Shown piece after piece: positions 45,917 to 55,221 of a DNA stretch of 64,000 bases. Each line of letters starts with the position of its first letter. Position 1 is the stretch's first letter. The translations under genes were made by a program, and so were the position numbers. The notes beneath the pieces were generated by a model. That model was given only the letters and a program-made list of their open reading frames with translations, made no database searches and was not told the DNA's origin. The stretch comes from Hymenopellis radicata. Taxonomy: Eukaryota; Basidiomycota; Agaricomycetes; Agaricales; Physalacriaceae. Location: positions 1-64,000 of the forward strand of contig JADNRX010000245.1 in the NCBI GenBank assembly GCA_015501595.1. Direction: 5' to 3'.

Positions 45917-47239
45917 TTAAATCATTCCACCGGACCACTCCCATTGCGACATGTATCGCTCGCATAGCTGCTTGTACGCCACTGTAACCTTTTCAGGAAA
46001 TTCCCTGTGTATGTCATCACATACTACGCCACACACTCGGCGCACGTACTCTTGCCTCGCCTCAACCTCCTGTGGGGAGTGACTGACAATCAGCCACATC
46101 AACATTAGAGTGCCTCTCAAATTCAAAACCGCCCTCAATCCCTGCTGCAGGCGTCGCACTCCATCTGATGCCGGCACCTCTGGACACCACCCGGGGCGGT
46201 CGTGAATGAAGATTTCGAGCGACGTTTGCTCAAGGAGGGCTAGGGTCGATGTAGTCTTCAGTGTTTCCGCAAGCTTGTCGCAGTCATAGTAATGCAAACG
46301 AGCTCTGATCACTTTCAGACCTGCCCAGTGTGACAAGTTGAAACTCGCCGCAGGTCGTTCGATGAATCTGCACCAATTGCGCCACGGGGGCTCGTCTACC
46401 CCAAAGATCATCAGTCCGATACTTCCCGTTTGTCATTTTCATTACTCACCTGTGGCATACCACTCGAATTCTTCCACTCCAAAGACCCCACTCAACATAT
46501 TCCCGACACGCTCCATACCACAAGCATCGCGCATTTCCTGTGTTACCGTCACTCTCCTGGCATGCAGAGACGTCTCCTGTTGCCGGGCGGGCGCGCCTAC
46601 AACGGTAGTCATCCATCGAGAGTGGATCGAAAAAGCATTGACCTCGAATGGTGCCGAGTTTCCGTTGTAGTACAGAACCGAGCCTGGCATCAGCGTCAAG
46701 TCCTCCAGTTGCGGTGCAAACCGACGCAGCTCATGAAGCTCAGAACAGTCACCATTCCATGCCGACAGACGGACCTCCTGCGGACCTAGCCACCTCGGCA
46801 AGTAATTCAACCAACCCAGTCGTATCTCTCGGAGCGTGATTGTTTTCACTCGCCAGCAAGCTGTTATCGCAGGACCAAGCAGTCTCAATGCCTCCATGCC
46901 ATGGAAACCGAAGTCCCGAATCGCGCCAGGCAAATGATCGCCTGGGACGAGCAACGGTTCAACTTCGTCGATTGTGTATGTCGGCAGCGGGGCCCAGTGA
47001 TTATCTCTGACCCCGCGCTGCCTCCCATCCGCCACCATCGTGATTTTGAATATAACCGTGCGCGCCAGACAGCGCCAACGCTGATTAACTCGCATCATTT
47101 TCAATGCCAGCTGCCATACTCGCGCCTCGGGAAGCAGTGGGTCCATTGTCTGCGACATGCCGTACCAAACAATATCTGGCTGAAGCACCAGTGCTAGGAT
47201 GCCATCCAAGATTTCTACTGACAGTGTAGGCCTAGCCAT
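45917..47239 (-). CDS. F-box/LRR-like protein, two exons
   Basis: The ATG at 47239 (MARPTLSVEILDGILALVLQ) is used; the frame is open further upstream but only from a TTG. F-box-like start, then VNQRWRCLARTVIFKI and irregular LRRs (ACWRVKTITLREIRLG; LRRFAPQLEDLTLMPG), GVFGVEEFEWYATG. The intron near 46390-46440 (GT-AG) is followed by DEPPWRNWCRFI, LSHWAGLKVIRARLHYYD and a tail ending EWSGGMI at 45917. About 420 residues. The intron lies at the same place (between the TG and DEPPW residues) as in its neighbour at 47532-48892, so these are tandem duplicates. Confidence 0.7.
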
Positions 47240-47531
47240 CCATGCGTTAATTTCTTGCCATTCATACAACAGTTAAACGCGACTCACCCGCTCTCGTCCG
47301 CCTCGCGCACTCGCGTTGGTGTTGCCGGTCTCCACTCCAGTCTGTTGCCCTCGTTCAAGCGTTAGCTATCTCACCACAGCAATCGGCAGCGCGCGTACGT
47401 TTTCTGTTGACTGGTCATTCTCTTTGACGGTGTGCGACGGAGCTTCAAAATGGCACCACCCCGGTCCGGCTCTCCTGCATTATTCTTACTGCCTCGATAT
47501 CCAATGGACAGTAAACACTCTGTACTGCATC

Positions 47532-48892
47532 CTACATCATGCGCCCACGCCATTCCCATTCCTTCACTTTAGCCTCTGACAGTTCCTGATAGCCCACTTG
47601 AACTCTCTTCTCTCCATAGTCTCGCTCGATTTCTCCAGTCACCGCTTGCCCCATTGTCCTCAACCTTCTCAGCCCGTCATCATTATAACCGCTTTCATCA
47701 TCCGCATCCTTCAGCCCAATCCATTCCACTTTCAAGAAACCCCCCGTCGCCAGAACAGCGCGCATTCCGTCGCGCATGTAAGCCGTCAAAGCCACATCCA
47801 GTCCTGCCGCGATCTCTGGAGCGGCGCCGATGCGATCGCTCACAAATATTTCAAGTGCTGTTTCCTCAATCGACATGTCAGAGTCCACCGTTGCCAGAGC
47901 CGAGGCAATGACGATTGCAGCCGTGTAGTGGAACCTCAATTTAATGCTTTTGAGCTGACGCCAGTGCGAAAAGTCCAAGCACACCCCGGTCGGCGGGAAG
48001 ACGCGTCCATGCATCCACGGCGGTTCGTCTGTCCAACGAGATGTCAGATCAGGTCACATCAAAACTCTCCAGTTCTCTTACCTGTTAAAAATAAATAAAA
48101 CTCTTCCACTCCCGTCACCCCCCTCAGGAAGTATTGTAGCCGGCGGATTAGATCCTGCTCTCTCTGTTCAGCAACAATCTCCACAATTGTAGCGCGTATG
48201 GCCACAGGTACCGTTTGGTCGACGATAGCTAGTTGTTCCAGCTCGCAGCGTGTGCGCCACAATAACCTATGCACCGTGAAAGGCTCGCTTCCCGGCCTGG
48301 GAGCCTTCATATGCAACACAACCGCCGGAAGCAGAGTGAGTGTGTCCATCTCCGGCGCAATGTATCGCAACTTTTCTAGCTCATCCGTTCCGCCGGTCCA
48401 TGTGCAGAGGCGCACCTCTGTAGGCCCTCTCCATCCGCCCTCTTGCAGTGCAGCATCCTCCATTCGCAGCGTATTCAGCTGTACGTTGATGAGCGTCAGC
48501 GCGCGCACGTTATGACATGCGGCGGCGACCACTGGAAGGCGTCGCAACGCCTTGCTTCCTCGGAAAGCGAAGTGCTTCACTGTTTCGGCAACACCCGCTC
48601 TGTCAATGATTAGTGGTTTCAACTTGTCCCAGTTGTTGACCGGGAAAGGAAACCAGTCGTGCAAGATGGGTACCGCCTCCCCGTCAGCAAGAGCTACAGT
48701 TTCGTACAAGCCGCGCCTTGCCATTACCGCCCAATCTCGGTGAACGTGGAGCAACCTGGCGCTCATGGGGCGCACGTCTGGGTGACTGCAGAGAGCTTCG
48801 GGATTCAGCTGTAGAGACTCGAAGCCGCCCGTGGGCTGTAACGACAGCTCGAATATCTTGGCCATGACCTCTACGGGTACCCTGGTATTCAT
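47532..48892 (-). CDS. F-box/LRR-like protein, two exons
   Basis: ATG at 48892 (MNTRVPVEVMAKIFELSLQP, F-box-like). Then VHRDWAVMARRGLYETVA, LRRs (ACHNVRALTLINVQLN; LRYIAPEMDTLTLLPAV), and GVTGVEEFYLFLTG. An intron near 48031-48080 leads to DEPPWMHGRVFP, FSHWRQLKSIKLRFHYTA and a tail ending EWRGRMM at 47532. About 430 residues. Paralog of the preceding gene and more distantly of the plus-strand gene at 39143. It is transcribed away from the six-cysteine gene at 49077, with about 185 bp between the start codons. Confidence 0.72.
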
Positions 48893-49076
48893 GTTATTTT
48901 AGCAACACGGCGCACATGTAATGCATACCTTGTTTCCATTGTTTTTGTTTTTGTTTTATGTTTTGTTTGCCTTCCCGGCCAGGACGAGTGCGTGTCGCTG
49001 TTTTGCTTGCCGGTGGGTGGCAAACACGCGGTTTTTGTCAGCCCACCCCGCTCATACCTCCACTCTCGTCCCTCAT

Positions 49077-49843
49077 ATGCGCCTCGACGCACCCCTCGAG
49101 CATCAAGCGTTCTTGAGGCTGCTAAGCGAGGCCGAATATTGCCCAAAGTGCTGGGCAGCATGGTCTCCTCCTACACTATGTACGGGTAACATCAATCCTG
49201 CATGTCAAGGGCACTATTATCAGACTGTCTGGTCCCCTCTCCGCATATCCTGACGCTGGCTGACGTGTTCAAAGTGCTCGGCAATGATATTTAATCTCCC
49301 CACTGCCTGTAAGGGAGTATCGCGTTGGTGCACGGACCAACAAGTGGCGGAATGGATGAGGGCACCGTGGATTCATGACAATGTCGCCCAGCTCCCCCGT
49401 CCACTGAGACGCGCAAAGAGTCCTCATGAGCGCATATCCGACATGATACTCATGCATGACTTCCGAATCACTATATACCAAGCGGGCCAGCTTAAGCGCC
49501 CTCCGCTCGTTAGTCATTGTTCGCTACCATACGTGCTGATATGACATCGCTGCCGGTGGTTTAGGGCGATACCTCGTGGATAGTGGTTCCTGCCAATCGC
49601 TGGCCTTACTTTCATCCCAGCTGGTTTCCCCATATCCTGTATGGGCTGTCTCCTCGCTCCTGTACAGATCCCTTCGAATTCAAGCGGGGTACCCAATGGC
49701 AGACCGCGTGGCGCCCCATCCGTGTTTACCCCGGGGAAGAAATATTCATTCGGAAACACGTAGCTCGACCATCCTGTCTCCAGTACGAATACGACCGCCG
49801 CCGAGGCACTCTTCAATTCATACAAAAGTGCGCTCTTCAATAA
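49077..49843 (+). CDS. Six-cysteine zinc-finger-like (GRF-resembling) protein, paralog 2
   Basis: Three exons: 49077-49226, 49275-49508 and 49565-49843, all in phase. Exon 1: EYCPKCWAAWSPPTLCTG, NPACQGHYYQT; exon 2: CSAMIFNLPTACKGVSRWCT. The cysteine spacing C-x2-C-x9-C-x15-C-x10-C-x6-C is identical to the gene at 45000, although most other residues differ. The linker here is shorter and less proline-rich (FRITIYQAGQLKRPPL). Exon 3: VPANRWPYFHPSWFPH, FKRGTQWQTAWRPIRVYPGE. Intron positions match paralog 1. The residue-level divergence with rigid spacing suggests a retained, functional metal-binding fold. The minus-strand frame at 49514-49927 is an antisense shadow. Confidence 0.72.
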
Positions 49844-50208
49844 TCGAGGCGGCCAAAGCTCTGCTAACGAATCCGAAGCTCCGCTTTGCACAAAGGATTT
49901 GTGCTCACCCGCCGCCATCAGGACCATGTTCTCCTGGATTGATACCTTAGTTTACATTATGACATCGTGTACCGTTTTGACCTCGGAACCTTTTTGCCTG
50001 CCTCTCATAATCGAAGTACAATCTCCCTGATATCCGATTGCAAACCGAACGATCGACGGATCGCAGACTTAGGCTGTCGAGCTTGCAGACTACGATCGAC
50101 GGATCGCAGACTTAGGCTTCCGAGATTGCAGACTAACGGTTCAAAAACCCGACAACGCGATCGCTCCCGTGGCTCAGGACATCACCACCACCACCACCAC
50201 CAACCCAG
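49844..50208. other. Intergenic with TTGCARAC elements
   Basis: The 3' flank of paralog 2 and the promoter side of the Cys-cluster gene. The right half holds the direct repeats described separately and a (CAC)n run at 50182-50202. No further gene. Confidence 0.5.
50035..50140. repeat. Tandem gattgcagact-type direct repeats
   Basis: Units such as gatcgacggatcgcagactt occur twice (about 50052 and 50094), alternating with gagcttgcagact and gagattgcagact. They lie 70-170 bp before the ATG at 50209. Related elements occur near 37.2, 38.0, 43.9, 55.1 and 57.8 kb. Confidence 0.75.
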
Positions 50209-51974
50209 ATGAGCCTCTTGTATGGCGCTTACAATACACCGCCTCCTTCTCCAGCCAAGAAAACGAAGCACCATGACCCAGGTACGTTGGCCTCCTTACT
50301 TGTGCAGCTAGCTATAATCAACTCTCCACCTCAAGTGTTCTGCCAGCTCAAGTACTGTGTCACGGCCAACGGCAAAGAACCTGGCCGAGCTAATCGCCTG
50401 TGCCCCCAGACAGCTTGTAAACTGTGCTGTCAAATGCATTTAACGCGCCGAGTGCGCGACGAGAACCTTGCGGAGCTCCACTGTAGGGTTCACCACCATA
50501 AAGTCCTCGGCGCCGACGGTCTCTCAGGTACCCCGACGCCTCCAGCTCCGCCTGGTCCGGCGCACGCACAAACTGGCGAGCAGCCTCCATTCACACAGCA
50601 AACTCACAACGTCGCGACTCCTACACCTCAGAGCAAGAATGTCACTCGATCCGGATTAGGACGCAGTGCGGGACCCATCCTGGTCCGTGCCATGAGTGGC
50701 AACGGTTTCGATATGCAAAGTTTGGGAGCACATGCGACGCGTCGACCGCTCAGTCAACCTCAAGAGAATAAGGTCGCCGCTTTGGTTAAACAACAAGGTC
50801 GCCTAATCTGGGTTCGCATCTGGAACTATGTTGGTTTTTCTCTTCTTAATCTTGACGGCATAAGACAAGCTCACCATATGTGCAGAATGGTTCTCAGAGG
50901 ACGGCCGCCCGACCTGTTCTGATATCCAAAGACATGCACGACCTTTATGATGTGTACGCCGATGCGAAAGCCTGCCGCGAGTTGAACATCACCCAACGCG
51001 GCCAACCATTCTGGGTTTGGAAAGTCTTCCGCGCTACACCGGATAACCCGGGAGGTCCGCAGTGGGGTGAAGTGGATGAGCCGATCAAGGTGACGATGGG
51101 AAGCGTAGTCGACCTCACCGTCGTGCGCGACTACTTTCCCTCACCTCCCCCCACCTTTGACAGTATTGCCAAGACTTCCTCCGAGGTCGAAACCGCTGTA
51201 CGCACTCTCACCCTTGGCTTAGACCAGGCGGAGACGGATGAGCCAGCACTCAAACGAATGAAATTGAGCCATGAACCAAGTACGGCCACCATCCTGTTCG
51301 TCCCCGGCATCCATTGCACCCATTCATTCTAATTTACACATTCAGAGGTGCTTGTCAGCCTTTCTACGGTGCCGAATCCGCTGCCTCCCTCCCAGGAAGC
51401 AGAATGCCCATAGCTGAATCTAGGTTAGTGCCCCCCTTCAAAACAACCTACGACGTGTTTTTACCTCTGCCTGCCAGCGACACTACACATGATCGTGTCT
51501 CTTCGCCCGCTAGGCAGGCAAACTTGTCGTGAGTTGACTCAAGTCAACCACCGCTAAATGTGCTCACCGCAATTAGGCCAATGGATGATGACTGGCAGAC
51601 CCAAATACCGCTGACGCCAGCACCGTTCGGAACGCGCAGTGACTTTCCATTCACCTATGCGCAAGACATGGTGGAATTTTGTGATCTCTACAAAGCCCTG
51701 CCTGGTAATCGCCAAGAGGCGTTCAATGCAACCGTTGAAAAGTTGCTGAAACCCAATGTAAGCATTATGCGGAGGTAATGTACAATGACTTACTCCTTGG
51801 TTCCAGGAAGCACATCCAAAGTACCACCGGTCGACGGTTGATGACCAATGTCGGTACCTCAGAGAGGCTCGTACACTGGCAGATCGTCTAGCACGCATGG
51901 GCAGAGTGCCGGGTGCAGAGTGGCGCCTGGTCAGGGAGCGTGCCTTGGCTTTGCGCAAGGCTGGTAATCAGTAA
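50209..51974 (+). CDS. Cysteine-cluster protein, multi-exon, unknown function
   Basis: ATG at 50209 (MSLLYGAYNTPPPSPAKKTK). A GT-AG intron (about 50281-50335) leads to VFCQLKYCVTANGKEPG and LCPQTACKLCCQMHL, then LHCRVHHHK: a Cys/His cluster (C-x4-C ... C-x4-C-x2-C-C ... H..C..H) fit for zinc. A Pro/Thr-rich linker follows. Later exons carry YADAKACRELNITQRGQPF and EPIKVTMGSVVDLTVVRDY, a Ser/Glu/Leu segment, PMDDDWQTQIPLTPAPFG, FCDLYKALPGNRQEAF and a helical end RERALALRKAGNQ, stop 51974. Several junctions (about 50785-50890, 51280-51350) are not resolved, and it could be two genes. The family appears in other mushroom genomes as Cys-rich hypothetical proteins. Confidence 0.5.
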
Positions 51975-52083
51975 ATGTAGACCGATCACATGCCGACTAG
52001 ATTAGATTGTCCGAAATGCCGTTGATTCCCACGCTTATCGTCCATAAATCCCCGACGTGACCGCCATCCTGCAAGGCATAACC

Positions 52084-54914
52084 ATGCCAGGACGCAAGAA
52101 AGGAGCGAGGAAGGCTGCAGCCCAACCCAAGCCTGCAGCCGAGCCCAAACCCATTGGCACCAAGCTCACCTTTAAAGACATGTAAGTGACTCGCAAATGC
52201 CTCTGCAGTGGTTTTTTTTTGTTGGTTGTTTTTTTAATTGCGCACCTCCCTGTCATGATAGACAGAAACTCAAGGTGCCAGGACTAAAGGTACCTCTCCT
52301 CATAATGGACTGTAACCGTTCTGATGCCACGTAGCTGCTAGCCCAAGCTGCAAACCATCCTCTGGCGATCTGGACACATCCGAATACCACGAAGGCGAAC
52401 TTCATTAACACAGACAAAGAAGACAAGCTCAAGATTAAGTGGGAGAATATTTTCTTGAACTCCTCATCATGCTCGCCCCTCGAGCTGGCCGTCGTGGACC
52501 TAATCCACAACGGTACGGAGAGGACTGGTGTTATGTCGTTTCCAGACGACGTCAAGCGGGCATATGCACACCTTCAACAGGAACTCGCCACCGCCCCTGC
52601 TGTTATGCCACAGCACCCATTGGGAGAGGGTGATGCTACACGCGACGGGGCTCTTTCCACACACCGGGACGACGCCACGACTCCGGCGGGAGATGCTGAA
52701 GCGGTCCACATCGGCTCTGATCATGAACCAGGCGCCGCTACTACCGAAGAAGAAGCGACAGTGCCAGGTGTGCTCTAAGTGATGCCGCATTATTTTTTGC
52801 TCCGCTGAATTTAGCCACACAGGTCTTCCACGGGACGACGTTCGGATGGCGGATGTCAATGGTTACCTTTCTCTTCCCAAGGTCTCAACATCATTTCTAA
52901 TCATGCAGTAGGCCCCTGCTACTCGGAGACGCGCGCGAGTGTGGAAAACGGTCAAGACCGCCAGAACAGCTTTGCTGAGCAACAAGGTATACAGGGAGCT
53001 ACGCTCCCCCAAGCCTCGCACCGCACCGAATTCGGATGGGATGTCGAGCAACGATATGACGACGGCGGAAACACCCGATGGGTGGCCCAGGCCTTTGTTA
53101 GCATGCCTCACGGCGGTGACAATTATACCTGGTGGTTTAATGATGGCCAGAGATGGCTGCCGCTCGAAGAAGGTGTGGAACCAGCACGCAGTCAAGAAGA
53201 TGCGCAGGAACTCATCAAGCTCGGCGGGCGGCTCGTAGAGATTCCAGAGAACGCCCACACTGAGGATGCTTTCTTTTCGACTTTAGAAACAAACCGTAGG
53301 CAGCCGAATGACAGTATGGGCGCGCAGGCTTCCACCTTCGACGGCGTCTCCGCTTTCCCAAACACCGGTCCTATCTGGTCCGGCGTCGCACAGATGCCTC
53401 AATGCACGACGAGCGGCACAATGGAAGCCATGGGTGGGGGCACTGAGGTTGCGATGGAGGTTGATAACCAAGGCCTTCCACCCTTCCACTATTTGCAATA
53501 TATAAACCCGCAAACTCTTACGGCTGTCCCGGCGGTCAGCGAGGCAGGCGGCGCCGCTGTGCCCGAGGGCGAGGAACAAGGTGAGCCTCATACGCAATCA
53601 TTACTTTCATTTCGCTCATACGTTTCTTAGGAAACCCCCCCGGGAACAACACATTCTTACAGGACATAGATGTCAAGCTCCTTGTCATCCTCCCCATCTT
53701 CGACAACCCGCAAGAGCCCAGCGTGACCATTCACGTTGAGCTCCATGACTGTCGCTCAGAGTCCAAGAAGCAGCTGGATCAGATTCCGGTGCTGCAGGGT
53801 GTCATTCATGTACAAGCCCCCTTGACGCCCACCATCTTCTACGGCCTCGCACACCAAGCATTTGTGTTCGGTCCCATGCTGTGGTACGCGCTCAAAGCAC
53901 ACTTTGAACTCGAAGGGAGAGATTTGCGGACGATCTTGCCTTTGACGTTGTCACTGGTGACGGGCCTGATCACCAACAGCGAGAGCCGTCCGTTGGTTAC
54001 TCTTGAACGAGGCGATGCAGAAATGGCCGACAACGAGGCCACGTTTGCCGCCAACGAGGCCATGCGCAACCTCGACGCCGCTACAAGGGCATACCTTGAG
54101 AAGCTCAAATGTGACGGTATCCAGCCGCGCATCTTTGACGAGTTGGCCGCGCTCACAACCCCCGTCACCTGCAGCGTCAATTCCGGTATAGGGGTGGCTT
54201 TCGTTGTCTGCTTGGCCGTTAGCGACCCACTGGTGAGCTAAACCAAATCTTGTCAATGAATATCTTGCTAAACCATACATGAAAGACCGTACCTGATCCC
54301 CCACCCAGGAGGAGCGCGAACAACCATGCGGCCACCGATTGGTTCGTGAAATACTGGAGTGAGGACGCGGGGAGCCGCGAGGTTTGGGCCATCACCCAGA
54401 AGGTTAACAAAAACTCGTTTCCGGACCTGAAAGAGTATATGCAGGTTTGTCCGGTGGTGGCCAAAATTCTGAGTTACGCCAGCATTAGTGCCATGGAGAA
54501 GGTCCTTTGGTCTTCGGATGCCGACGCCACCGGTGAGCCTTGCTCTGAATCTCAAGGTGCCCGAAGACTTATTGCTTGATCATCACAGCACTGCAAGGTG
54601 CCCACTTGAATAAAAAACGCATTCACAAAGAACTCATCGGAGCTGGAGGAACTTGGATTTCAGACCTTACGTTGCTCAATGACTTGCTGCGTCTTAAAGA
54701 CAAGAAGGGGAACGAGACGTTCAGCGCCCACGTTGAGAGTATCCTGGCTGAAACTCCCAGGAAGCGCGTGGGCATTTCAACAATGTTCCAAAAACTGCTC
54801 ATGGCGCCGCCTCTTGACTACACCGTTCCTGACAAGTTCAAGAAGAAGTCTTCTACAGGCAAGGGTGCAAAGCCAGTAGGCAAAACAACGGAACAAGAGG
54901 AAATGGATTTGTAG
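52084..54914 (+). CDS. Large hypothetical protein, about nine exons
   Basis: ATG at 52084 with a basic head (MPGRKKGARKAAAQPKPAAE). Small exons (QKLKVPGLK) then LLAQAANHPLAIWTHPN, a PDDVKRAYAHLQQELA segment and an acidic Ala/Thr linker. The 52941-53577 exon encodes WFNDGQRWLPLEEGVEP and a Gly/Met-rich stretch. 53628-54190 encodes KLLVILPIFDNPQEPSVTI, IFYGLAHQAFVFGPMLWYAL, LPLTLSLVTGLITN and AMRNLDAATRAYLEKLKCDG. Final exons: WFVKYWSEDAGSREVWAITQ, ALQGAHLNKKRIHKELIGAG, and a Lys-rich tail to 54914. No known domain; the repeated Lys-rich ends suggest a nuclear protein. Splicing between 52775 and 52940 is uncertain. Confidence 0.55.
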
Positions 54915-55027
54915 ATCGCAGTTACAAGTAGATAGGACAATTTTGATTGGATGCCTTGTCGTCAGTGTTCGGTTCAATGAATGAGTGACGCCACTCAGGA
55001 TGGGTGATGCCGGGAACTCGGAGCCCG

Positions 55028-55080
55028 ACCATGATGCGTGATGATGCGTGATGATGCGTGATGATGCGTGAGGACGCGTG
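55028..55080. repeat. 10-bp tandem repeat (gatgatgcgt)
   Basis: Four to five head-to-tail copies of gatgatgcgt, the last ones varied to gaggacgcgt, about 150 bp before the KDZ-associated gene. Just to the right are gcattgcagact and ctgcaatccc elements. Confidence 0.85.
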
Positions 55081-55221
55081 CGAACCGCCGGACCGGCAAT
55101 CGGTGCATTGCAGACTATGCTGGTAGGACCGCAAGCCGCCACGGCTGGGCTGCAATCCCAGCCTCGACGCAGGGCCGTCCGCTCGATGTTCTAAGGGTCG
55201 CCTGGATGATAACTTCTCACC

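Noticed and set aside
49509..49596. 32-nt intron (gt at 49533) in six-cysteine paralog 2
   Set aside because: A 56-nt intron starting at 49509 also keeps the frame and matches the intron position in paralog 1.
49514..49927. 137-residue minus-strand frame
   Set aside because: Antisense to exon 3 of the six-cysteine paralog 2, whose coding frame is supported by its paralog.
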